From: Gammaproteobacteria bacterium
GTDB lineage: Bacteria > Pseudomonadota > Gammaproteobacteria > Pseudomonadales > UBA5518
DNA: 64,000 nt
Assembly (NCBI GenBank): GCA_016705365.1
Contig: JADIYI010000009.1
Span: 659,712-723,711, forward strand
Direction of reading: 5' to 3'
Below are positions 9,395-17,023 of this stretch, piece after piece (positions within the stretch are counted from its first letter, which is position 1; each line of letters begins with the position of its first letter). The notes under the pieces are model-generated. The model did not search any database and was not told the DNA's origin. It worked only from the letters and a program-made list of their open reading frames with translations. A program made the position numbers and the translations under genes.

Positions 9395-10878
9395 TTGCCG
9401 CGCCAGGATGCGGATGCGGATGCGGAATCGGTACCCGCGTGCTGCGGCAGGATGCCCTCGCGCAGGAAGGCAAGAACATCGTAAAACGCCTTCAGGCGGG
9501 CAATCCGTACCAACGCCAGGAACACCAGCACTCCCATGGCGGTCAAGCCGGCGAGTTCCTGCGCGGGCGACGGCGCCCAATAAAGGCTGACACCATACAC
9601 ACAACAGGCCATCAGGATGGCTGCAAGGAGCGGCGGCGTGAATTCCCGCAGTTGCGCCCACGCGCCGAAATCGAGAAATCGACCCGTGAAGCGGGTGTTG
9701 ATGCCAAAGGCAATCAGGGAAAACGCAACCTGACTCCAGGCGATTCCCATCACTCCGTACATTGAACCCAGCGCTATCAGCAGTATGCCGATCGTCTTCT
9801 TGGCAAGCTCGAGGCGAAACATCAGGCGAGAATGCCCCTGTGCCATCAGTGCATGCAAATTTATCGCATGAAGCGGATACAACAATCCGGCAATACACAA
9901 GATACGAAGGATCGGTACCGAAGCCAGCCACTGTCGACCGAACATGAGCAGCACCAACGGTTCGGCAAGCGCCACGATACCCAGCAGGACCGGGGCACTC
10001 AGCAGCATCAATCCGCGAATCGACAACTGAACGCCCCTGCGCAGCATTTCCACATCACCGGCAACCGCGGAGAACATGGGAAGGGCTACCCGCGCCAGCA
10101 AACCTCCGATGAAACCAACGGGCATTTGCTTGGTGACTTCCGCATTGTTGTACAGACCAAGAACATGAGCACCGTACAGTCGCCCCAATATCAAGGTATA
10201 GAGGCGCGAATAGATCACCTCGAGCAGACTGGAACCAAGATGATAGCCGCCAAAGCCGGAAAGCCTGTACAGGGATTCCCGACTGCACCTCAGCGCGGGA
10301 CGCCATCGATGCAGCCACCACAACAGAGCCGTGGCCGTGACCGCGAACACCACTGACTGTGCCGCAAGTGACCACACGCCGAAACCATGCCAGGCCAGGG
10401 CAATCGCAACAACCGCCGACAGAATGGAGGCGAGCACGCTCACTTTCGCCTGCGTGTGGAAATCGAGTTGCCTGGTCAGAAGCGTCGAGTGAATTGCGCC
10501 CAGAGCACCGAAAAGTACCACAAGCGCCATGGCTCTTGTCAGTGGTTCGAGAATCGGCAGGCGGTAGAAATCCGCGATGAACGGAGCAGCGCCGCACAGG
10601 GTCAGGGCGAGCAGCGCACCAACGCCCAGGTTGCACCAGAACACCGTCGATTCATCCACATGAGAGACCTGCTGACGCTGAATGAGCGCGGCGGAGAACC
10701 CCCCGTCCCACAAGACTCCGGCAATTCCAACCACAATGGACAGCATCGCGACCACGCCGAAATCGGAGGGTGTCAGAAGCCTGGCGAGCACCATGACCGC
10801 GACAAACTGAACGCCCTGACGCAACAGGAGTTCTGCCCCTCCCCATAGTGTTGCCGTGACAGCGCGCACCTTGAGCAT
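9391..10878 (-). CDS. Wzx/WzxC-type polysaccharide flippase (MOP superfamily)
   Basis: 495 residues with about 12-14 hydrophobic segments. The N-terminus (TLWGGAELLLRQGVQFVAVMVLARLLTPSDFGVVAML) is the classic start of the lipopolysaccharide-flippase family Polysacc_synt/WzxC, with FSAALIQRQ and FWCNLGVGALLAL following. It probably flips the lipid-linked glycan made by the neighbouring glycosyltransferases to the periplasm. The ATG at 10878 shares one base with the stop of the formyltransferase gene. A flippase here implies that glycan assembly is finished outside the cytoplasm, so a periplasmic ligase or polymerase is expected. Confidence 0.92.
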   Translation of the reverse strand: MLKVRAVTATLWGGAELLLRQGVQFVAVMVLARLLTPSDFGVVAMLSIVVGIAGVLWDGGFSAALIQRQQVSHVDESTVFWCNLGVGALLALTLCGAAPFIADFYRLPILEPLTRAMALVVLFGALGAIHSTLLTRQLDFHTQAKVSVLASILSAVVAIALAWHGFGVWSLAAQSVVFAVTATALLWWLHRWRPALRCSRESLYRLSGFGGYHLGSSLLEVIYSRLYTLILGRLYGAHVLGLYNNAEVTKQMPVGFIGGLLARVALPMFSAVAGDVEMLRRGVQLSIRGLMLLSAPVLLGIVALAEPLVLLMFGRQWLASVPILRILCIAGLLYPLHAINLHALMAQGHSRLMFRLELAKKTIGILLIALGSMYGVMGIAWSQVAFSLIAFGINTRFTGRFLDFGAWAQLREFTPPLLAAILMACCVYGVSLYWAPSPAQELAGLTAMGVLVFLALVRIARLKAFYDVLAFLREGILPQHAGTDSASASASWRGK

Positions 10879-11633
10879 CAATCAGCGGAATCCATTGCCT
10901 TGATATCTTTGGCTTCGGGGTCTATCTGCAGTTGCAGGAATATCCTCGCTCCGCTTTCAGGATCGATGAAGTAGGCATTCCTGTGACCATCAAAGCTCAA
11001 AGCGCGCAGTTGGTCATAAAACTCCCTGAAAGTGCCGATTCGAGCCAGATCGATTTCGCAGAAGCTGTCGAAGTCCTTCTTCATATACAAATGACCCTGC
11101 TGCTCGAGCTCGAAGGTGGTGTAATCACCCTCGACAAGTCGCCGAAAATTCTTGCTGATCCATGCGATCTCCGCAGAAAGAATTCGATCGTATGCTGTTT
11201 TTGAGGTATCCCATATCCGCATCGGAATCACGAACCTGTCGATCACGTCACCGTGATCGATCTCGGCGTCGATGCGATGAACGGTGACCCCGGCGTTGAC
11301 TCCCCTGGCGATTGCCCAGACCTGCGGGAACCATCCGCGAGTTTCGGGATTGTATCCGGGATGGATGTTTATGCATTCGACACGCTCATGCAGCGACTCG
11401 GGAAAGAGCTGTTTGCAATGGGCCGATATGATCAGTTGATATTCTCTTGATAGACGCGCACTTTCCTTGCGGACATCAACGACATCGAATGCCTCGTTTC
11501 CCAAAACCACGGCCGGCGCCCGGGGCGAGCATGCAAGGCTTACATGCTCGCACAGCTCGCTCCGCGCTATGAATGGGGGGAAAAAATCCGCCAGCCTGGC
11601 GTTATCCGTGATGACAAGAGTCTGCCGTATCAC
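10878..11633 (-). CDS. Sugar N-formyltransferase (dTDP-4-amino-4,6-dideoxyglucose formyltransferase-like)
   Basis: 251 residues of the formyl-transferase fold, which uses N10-formyltetrahydrofolate. The core has IISAHCKQLFP and CINIHPGYNPETRGWFPQ, with the catalytic Asn and His, then GVTVHRIDAEIDHGDVID with the catalytic Asp. The HPG-Y/L-NP-x-x-RGWFPQ form is typical of VioF/WbtJ-type enzymes that make dTDP-4-formamido-4,6-dideoxyglucose. It starts at GTG 11633 overlapping the aminotransferase stop by four bases, a tight functional pair. The regiochemistry (3- or 4-amino) is inferred from family resemblance only. Confidence 0.85.
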   Translation of the reverse strand: MIRQTLVITDNARLADFFPPFIARSELCEHVSLACSPRAPAVVLGNEAFDVVDVRKESARLSREYQLIISAHCKQLFPESLHERVECINIHPGYNPETRGWFPQVWAIARGVNAGVTVHRIDAEIDHGDVIDRFVIPMRIWDTSKTAYDRILSAEIAWISKNFRRLVEGDYTTFELEQQGHLYMKKDFDSFCEIDLARIGTFREFYDQLRALSFDGHRNAYFIDPESGARIFLQLQIDPEAKDIKAMDSAD

Positions 11634-12814
11634 GGCGCTTGTCTTCCCGATCTGGCGAGCATTGCCACAATGCGCGCGACGGTTTCAATGTCATCGGCAC
11701 CCAAAGTGATTCCGGTGGGAAGTACAACGGCCTGACTTGCCACCTTGATCGTGTCGGGCAACAACAACGACGCGTGCGGATACAGATCCCGATACGGTTT
11801 CATCCGGTGACAGCCCGGCCAGAAATACTTGCGCGCAAGAATGTTTTCAGCATGCAGCGCAGCCACCATCGCATCACGACTGCCTGCAGCCGGCGATTCG
11901 AGTTCGATTACAACGTATTGGTAATTGGGAGTATCCGCTTCGTCGTAAGCGATCAAACGCAAGCCATCGACTCCGGCCAGGGCTTCGGAGTAGACCAGAT
12001 AATTGCGCTTGTTGGCGGCGATGAAGTCAGGCAATGCCTCCAGGTTCACCAGGCCCATCGCGGCATTGATCTCGGGCATCTTGCCATTGGTGCCCGGATG
12101 AATGACGTTGTCGTAACCGCTGAAGCCGAAGTTGCGCATCAGGCGCATTGCCTGCGCCAGCTCGCCATCATTGGTAGCCACCGCTCCACCCTCGAAGGTG
12201 TTGAACACTTTCGTGGCGTGAAAACTCAGCACCTCGCAGCGGCCAAACCCACCGATGCGGCGACCGGCAGCGCTGCAACCGAATGCGTGCGCGGCATCGA
12301 ACATCAATTGCAGGCCGTGCTCGTCGGCAATTGCCTGAAGCGCCTCCACGGGGGCAGGTCTGCCCCAAAGATGCACACCTATTATTCCGCTTGTGCGCGG
12401 CGTAATCATGCGCCGCACCGCGTCCGGATCCAGGTTATGCGTGGCCGGATCGATATCCGCGAATACGGGGGTTATTTCCTGCCAATGCAGGGCATGCGCC
12501 GTGGCAACGAAGGTATAGGAGGGCACGATCACCTCGCCATCGAGGCCCAGTGCGCGGATGGCGATTTCCAGCGCCACCGTGCCGTTGCACATCGCGACAC
12601 AGTGCTCCACACCGATGCGCGCCGCAATCCGCGATTCAAGCTCCTGCACCAGCGGGCCATTGTTGGTCAGCCAACCGCGATCGTAGATTTCTCCGGTATA
12701 CCGAAGGAGCGACTCCTTGCCACCCAGGTTGGGGCGGCCCACGTGGATGGGATCGACGAAGGCCGGTGCGGCGCCGTTTATGGCGAGATCATTGTGCGAT
12801 CGAATCGCTTTCAT
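11630..12814 (-). CDS. DegT/DnrJ/EryC1 aminotransferase (VioA-like)
   Basis: 394 residues, a PLP-dependent nucleotide-sugar aminotransferase. Visible are NGTVALEIAIRALGL, VIVPSYTFVATAHAL, FDAAHAFGC and the PLP Schiff-base lysine in SFHATKVFNTFEGG (Lys202), followed by a C-terminal domain ending in the usual PLP-proximal PTG motif. With the adjacent formyltransferase the simplest reading is dTDP-4-keto-6-deoxyglucose to the 4-amino sugar, then N-formylation. The genes for the precursor (rmlA, rmlB) are not in this window and must be elsewhere. The ATG at 12814 fits the usual N-terminus. Confidence 0.88.
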   Translation of the reverse strand: MKAIRSHNDLAINGAAPAFVDPIHVGRPNLGGKESLLRYTGEIYDRGWLTNNGPLVQELESRIAARIGVEHCVAMCNGTVALEIAIRALGLDGEVIVPSYTFVATAHALHWQEITPVFADIDPATHNLDPDAVRRMITPRTSGIIGVHLWGRPAPVEALQAIADEHGLQLMFDAAHAFGCSAAGRRIGGFGRCEVLSFHATKVFNTFEGGAVATNDGELAQAMRLMRNFGFSGYDNVIHPGTNGKMPEINAAMGLVNLEALPDFIAANKRNYLVYSEALAGVDGLRLIAYDEADTPNYQYVVIELESPAAGSRDAMVAALHAENILARKYFWPGCHRMKPYRDLYPHASLLLPDTIKVASQAVVLPTGITLGADDIETVARIVAMLARSGRQAP

Positions 12815-12929
12815 TGGCGGTGCTTGCTTCCAACGCCCCGTGCACGCGCACCGGTTGCCCGGCAGAGTGTCTGGGCCTCAGACAGCGAGCCCGCAGATCC
12901 ACTGCCAAGCGAACACCGAAGGCGCACGC

Positions 12930-13814
12930 TCACCGCGACAACTCATCGTGCTTGAATATCAGCGCGGTGATCTGCTCCGACACCAGCCCGATCAGAAATG
13001 TCGTCAGCGCACTGGTCAGAAACAGGACGCTCATGTTGGTGAACCGTCCCTCGGTGAAATAGGTGTATCCGTAGTAGCAGATACCCGTGGCGAACTGCAG
13101 GACGGCCAGCGGGAAAAAGAGCTTCAATGGCGAGTAAAGCGTGCATACCCGGAAAATGATCAGCATGAACTTCAACCCGTCCTTGAACGCGCTGATATGT
13201 GACTCCCCGTCGCGCCTGCCCACTTCGATCGGGAGGTACTTCACCGAGTAGCCCGATCGGAAAAACGCCATGGTGATGGTTGTCGGGTAGGAGAATCCGT
13301 TTGGCAGGAGGTAGAGAAATTCAAGAAATTTCTCCCGCCTTACCGCCCTGAAACCCGAGGTCAGATCCTCGATGTGGTGGCCCACGACCAGGGTGGCAAA
13401 GCGGTTGTAGACACTGTTCGCGAACAGGCGGCTCATGCTGGCCTGCCCGGCATTGGCGCGCGCGCCAACCACCATGTCATAACCCTCATCCATGGCCCGC
13501 AGCAGCGCCGCCATCGACTCCGCTGCGTGCTGTCCGTCGGCATCCATGAAAAACAGGATGTCGCCGCGCGCCGCACGGGCGCCGGTCTTGATCGACGCCC
13601 CATTGCCCTTGCTGTAGGGATGGTCGATGACGGTCGCTCCGGCAGCGCGGGCAACCGCGGATGTGGCATCACTCGAGCCGTCGTTTACCACGATGAGCTC
13701 CGCACCGGGCAGCAATTCGAGCACCTTTTTCACGACCAGGCCGACGGACGGGGCTTCGTTGCGCGCCGGGATCACCACCGATACCCGCACCTGTGTGCTC
13801 AGTTGTTCAGACAT
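12930..13814 (-). CDS. GT2 polyprenyl-phosphate sugar transferase (GtrB/DPM1-like)
   Basis: 294 residues. The GT-A domain reads RVSVVIPARNEAPSVGLVV, ELIVVNDGSSDAT, NGASIKTGARAARGDILFFMDADGQH (the DXD-like metal motif) and LTSGFRAVRR. The C-terminal about 70 residues hold two transmembrane helices (around LFFPLAVLQFATGICYYGY and VLFLTSALTTFLIGLV). This architecture matches enzymes that charge undecaprenyl phosphate with one hexose, as GtrB does. A GtrA-type flippase is encoded in the second cassette at 21.1 kb. It stands between the TPR membrane protein gene and the aminotransferase with gaps of about 115 bases on each side. Confidence 0.88.
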   Translation of the reverse strand: MSEQLSTQVRVSVVIPARNEAPSVGLVVKKVLELLPGAELIVVNDGSSDATSAVARAAGATVIDHPYSKGNGASIKTGARAARGDILFFMDADGQHAAESMAALLRAMDEGYDMVVGARANAGQASMSRLFANSVYNRFATLVVGHHIEDLTSGFRAVRREKFLEFLYLLPNGFSYPTTITMAFFRSGYSVKYLPIEVGRRDGESHISAFKDGLKFMLIIFRVCTLYSPLKLFFPLAVLQFATGICYYGYTYFTEGRFTNMSVLFLTSALTTFLIGLVSEQITALIFKHDELSR

Positions 13815-13933
13815 TGGCCACGTCCCTGCGCATCCGCTTGCTGTTTCCTGTGATTCCAGCCAATTTCGAATTCCTGCAACGCATCATTCGAGCTACTGCA
13901 TACAACACCGCCACGCATCGGCGCAGGCCGGGC

Positions 13934-15946
13934 TCAGCGCGCACCGGTTCCCTGCGCAGGTGGCCCGGATGCCCGCGGCTGCGAGCCCGGTACCGGTTGC
14001 GCCTGTCCGGCACGGGTGCGTGCCTGGTCAATCTCCGCCTGCAACCCGGCCAGCGAATCCAGCCATTGGCGGCGCACAAAAGGACGCCAGGGTGCGGACT
14101 TGCGCAGATCGGCCAGCACAAGCGCCGCCTGATCCGGCAGTCCGGCCGACAACAGGACGTTTATCATGACCTGCGCTGATCCGAGCTGCGGCATCAGTTC
14201 AAAGCCTTTTTCGAGATGATACATGGTCTGCTCGAGCGATTGGCGCTCCATCCAGTATTTCGCCAGGTGGTAGTGCGCCCCGGCGATGGCGGTCGCTCCG
14301 GCCCGCGCACCTGCCTCGGTCACCAGTTCCAGCATGTGCCGGGTGTCCTCCTCGGAGATGCCCGGGCACTTTCCAGCGAGCTGCTTGTCCCTGATTTTCG
14401 CGATCTGGATCGCGCTCGATATGCCTGCCGTTTGTGTCTCCAGGGCCCGGATCGCCTCAATGGCCGCATCCCGAACCGCCGAACCCGGCTGCAGCTCGCA
14501 CAGGACCTCCAGTCGGTAGAGCGAGAAGTCGACGCTCTGGCGCATCGCCTGCGGTGCACCCTCGAGGATATCGACGACCTTGGCCATCTCGCCCGCGCCA
14601 CCCAGCACAAAGGCGTGCAGCTGAAGCGCCCGTAGCGAACCAGGGCTGTCGTGGTGCCACAGCGGCCCGGCGATGCGCGGATCGCTCCACACCAGCGCCG
14701 ACTCGCGCAACACGAAAACCTGGTTCACCAGGAGCAGCGCGAACAGGGCGGCGCGGAACGCGAATGTGATCGGCGCGGCAAAGATCAGCGCAACCAGGGC
14801 GAAGTACACCCCGAATGCCGGCAGATAATTGCGGTGCTCGAAATACAACTCGAGCCCGAAAACCGTCGACTCCAGCAGCTGACCGATCAGGAACCAGCAA
14901 ATGGCGAACGAGACCACGCGCCACCGGGTACCCGCCAGCTGCCACGCCGCCAGCATCGCACCGAGCCAGCCCAGGATCGCCAGCGCCGTTGTCCACGGAT
15001 GCAGCAGGCCGGTGGAGAGCTCCGGCTCATCCTGGAAAGGACCGATCCCGGAGCGGGTCGGCAGCAGCAGCAGCCTGATGTAGCGAAAGAGAATCCGGCC
15101 CTCGGTCAGCAGCCGCTCGTGCATATCGAAACTGCGCCCGGGGTAAACAGGGCTGTTGCCGATCGCGACATTCAGGATGAACAACAAAAGCAGTGCGCCG
15201 GGAATGAGCAGGAAAACCATGGTCCACCAGGCAGGGGGAGCGGCGACGCGAGAAGCCGGATCAGCGGGGCGGAGCAGCAGCGCTTCAATCGCCAGGGCCA
15301 GCAGCGGCAGAAGCACGCCATTTTCCTTGCACAGTGCGCCAAGCAGCGTCCCGAGCCCCAGGCCCGCGCTCATCACCAGCAATCCCGCCCGGCGGCGATG
15401 CGCCAGCAACTCCCGCCCCATCACGAATGCGAGCAATCCGCCAAGACCGAACAGGGCAGCGAGTGAAGTCATGCGCTGGATCAGCATCATGCTGGTCGAC
15501 AGCAACAGCGGACTCGAGGCCCAGGTTGCTCCCACCGCGAGCGCAAACCATTCGCGACGCAGGGGCAGCGCGGGAAGGTAGCGCGCCAGCCGGTAGCTCA
15601 ACCAGATGACGAGCAGCGAATTGAGCAGATGAACAAGGGTATTGGCCCGGGCAAAATCGGCCGGTTCTGTTGGCCAGGACGGCATCTGCAACAGAAAACT
15701 CGTCAGCGCGAGCGGACGGCCCAGCGGGCCGGCGTGGCCGTCGAATACGAAGTAAAGCGCGGATTGCAGGTCATGGACCCGGTCGAGGCCCGCGAGATGC
15801 ACTTCTTCATCGAAGGAATAGCCGAAGTAAAACCCCAGCGAATAGATCGCATAGGTGCCCGCCAGCAATATCAGCAGCGCGGCCAACCAGATAACGGGGG
15901 CGCCCCGGCGATCGCCCGCAACGCGCCGACCGGCAAGTTCAATCAA
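13934..15946 (-). CDS. Multi-spanning membrane protein with C-terminal TPR region, candidate pilin glycosyltransferase
   Basis: 670 residues. The first about 430 have roughly ten hydrophobic helices with GYSFDEEVHL in the first periplasmic loop (an acidic pair where GT-C enzymes place their catalytic residues), LGRPLALTSF, and a late FEHRNYLPAFG motif shared with TMTC-like O-mannosyltransferases and the protein at 22438-24078. The rest is helical and TPR-like. It starts at TTG 15946, forced by an in-frame stop just upstream. It lies directly downstream of pilA, where Pseudomonas carries tfpO or tfpW; similarity to those two is not apparent. A role in glycosylating the pilin is inferred from location and fold class only. 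Confidence 0.7.
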   Translation of the reverse strand: MIELAGRRVAGDRRGAPVIWLAALLILLAGTYAIYSLGFYFGYSFDEEVHLAGLDRVHDLQSALYFVFDGHAGPLGRPLALTSFLLQMPSWPTEPADFARANTLVHLLNSLLVIWLSYRLARYLPALPLRREWFALAVGATWASSPLLLSTSMMLIQRMTSLAALFGLGGLLAFVMGRELLAHRRRAGLLVMSAGLGLGTLLGALCKENGVLLPLLALAIEALLLRPADPASRVAAPPAWWTMVFLLIPGALLLLFILNVAIGNSPVYPGRSFDMHERLLTEGRILFRYIRLLLLPTRSGIGPFQDEPELSTGLLHPWTTALAILGWLGAMLAAWQLAGTRWRVVSFAICWFLIGQLLESTVFGLELYFEHRNYLPAFGVYFALVALIFAAPITFAFRAALFALLLVNQVFVLRESALVWSDPRIAGPLWHHDSPGSLRALQLHAFVLGGAGEMAKVVDILEGAPQAMRQSVDFSLYRLEVLCELQPGSAVRDAAIEAIRALETQTAGISSAIQIAKIRDKQLAGKCPGISEEDTRHMLELVTEAGARAGATAIAGAHYHLAKYWMERQSLEQTMYHLEKGFELMPQLGSAQVMINVLLSAGLPDQAALVLADLRKSAPWRPFVRRQWLDSLAGLQAEIDQARTRAGQAQPVPGSQPRASGPPAQGTGAR

Positions 15947-15970
15947 GCTTTATGCATCTGAAAATTCAAT

Positions 15971-16003
15971 AAAAAAAAGCCCTCAGATCAACTGAGGGCT
16001 TTT
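15971..16003 (-). terminator. Rho-independent terminator after pilA
   Basis: On the minus strand a stem AAAAGCCCTCAG / CTGAGGGCTTTT closes a five-base loop and is followed by a run of eight T. It lies 25 bases past the pilA stop and 25 bases before the next gene in the same direction, so that gene depends on read-through or a weak promoter. Confidence 0.9.
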
Positions 16004-16027
16004 GCTCCGTTGAGGAGTTGCAAATCG

Positions 16028-16486
16028 TTATTTGCAGCTTCCGGGACGGTACTTGGGAAGAACGGTCGTACCCGCTCCGCCGCAGGTCCACACCATGACG
16101 CCGCTGGCGTTCGCAGCGTTGCCGACGAACGTCAGCGTGTTGTTTCCGCCAAGTTCCACGATGCCGTTGGTGGCCGCAACGGTGTTGATCACGACGTTGA
16201 TGCTGCCGTTCGAAGTGTTGGTCTTGGTCCAGCCAACGCTTTCCACCTTGCCAGCTCCGCAGGTGTTGAACACGTCGGTAGAGCCGTCCGTCGGCAGGAC
16301 GCCCTTGGAGGCGAAGTATTCCGCAACCGAGGTCTTGGCTTCCGATGCACGTGCCATCGGCTCGCTCAGCTTGGCGCGTACCGTGTAGTCCTGGTACGCC
16401 GGCAGGGCAACTGCCGCCAGGATGCCCACGATCGCGATAACGATCATCAGTTCGATAAGGGTAAAGCCCTGTTGTACTCGCTTCAT
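16028..16486 (-). CDS. pilA: Type IV major pilin
   Basis: 152 residues, type IVa. The seven-residue leader ends in Gly and is cut before Phe (QQG/FTLIELMIVIAIVGI), with the conserved Glu at mature position 5, then the hydrophobic helix and YQDYTVRAK. Three Cys are present: 76, 135 and 151. The last two would form the C-terminal D-loop (CGGAG...YRPGSC). The mature body is rich in Asn, Ser and Thr, so O- or N-linked sites exist but cannot be called. The C-terminus is Lys, not the Ser used by TfpO in P. aeruginosa 1244. A strong AAGGAG site precedes the ATG. It is divergent from pilB, as in Pseudomonas. Confidence 0.97.
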   Translation of the reverse strand: MKRVQQGFTLIELMIVIAIVGILAAVALPAYQDYTVRAKLSEPMARASEAKTSVAEYFASKGVLPTDGSTDVFNTCGAGKVESVGWTKTNTSNGSINVVINTVAATNGIVELGGNNTLTFVGNAANASGVMVWTCGGAGTTVLPKYRPGSCK

Positions 16487-16569
16487 TTGTCTGCTCCTTG
16501 GTTTTGCAGAAGGTTTGGAAAAGCGCCGAGTTCAATATAGAACCGATTCCGGTTCCTGCAAGTCGGGTT

Positions 16570-16584
16570 ACAAGGAGCGTGCCA
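16570..16584 (-). promoter_or_regulatory. Sigma-54 promoter of pilA
   Basis: On the minus strand TGGCAC, five bases, TTGT matches the RpoN consensus TGGCAC-N5-TTGC at all but one base. It lies about 85 bases upstream of the pilA ATG. In Pseudomonas pilA is RpoN-dependent and activated by PilR, which fits. Confidence 0.8.
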
Positions 16585-16901
16585 CACTCCGGAAGGGAGC
16601 AGTTATTTACTTGTAAATCAGACAATTGCGTCAAAAATGGCCGCCAGCATCAGATGCTGGAACTACTTCCCTGCGGCCTTCTGAAGCAACAAATCCGCCC
16701 TGTAACGCTCGATTGTGACCTTTTTTGTCACCATCAATTCCAGGTGATTGTCCGCTTTGTCATGGCTGTAGCCTGTTGCCGGCGAGGCGGCAGCCGCAGT
16801 TGGCCGGGTTCCACATACCCGGGACAGCCGCAGCCGGGATGAGGGTGGCGCCGGCCTCTATCGGACCTTGATTCCTGGCGCGCGCTGCCTGGCGTGTCTG
16901 T

Positions 16902-16910
16902 TGCTATACT
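16902..16910 (+). promoter_or_regulatory. Extended -10 promoter for pilB
   Basis: TGCTATACT is an extended -10 element about 115 bases upstream of the pilB ATG. No clear -35 is seen. The rest of 16590-17000 holds no gene; it is the pilA/pilB control region and includes a short GTGAC/GTCAC inverted repeat at 16715-16731. Confidence 0.5.
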
Positions 16911-17023
16911 TCAGCGCGAATTCGAACAATATATAGATGGGGTGCGGCGCTCGGCTGGAACGCCGCTCCTCGCGTTGCCGCTCATGGACAAGGCTTTGAG
17001 AACCCGATGCAGGATTCAGGGGT

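Noticed and set aside
16715..16731. GTGAC/GTCAC palindrome as a CRP/Vfr site
   Set aside because: The spacing between TGTGA and TCAC is nine bases, not six, and the match is short.
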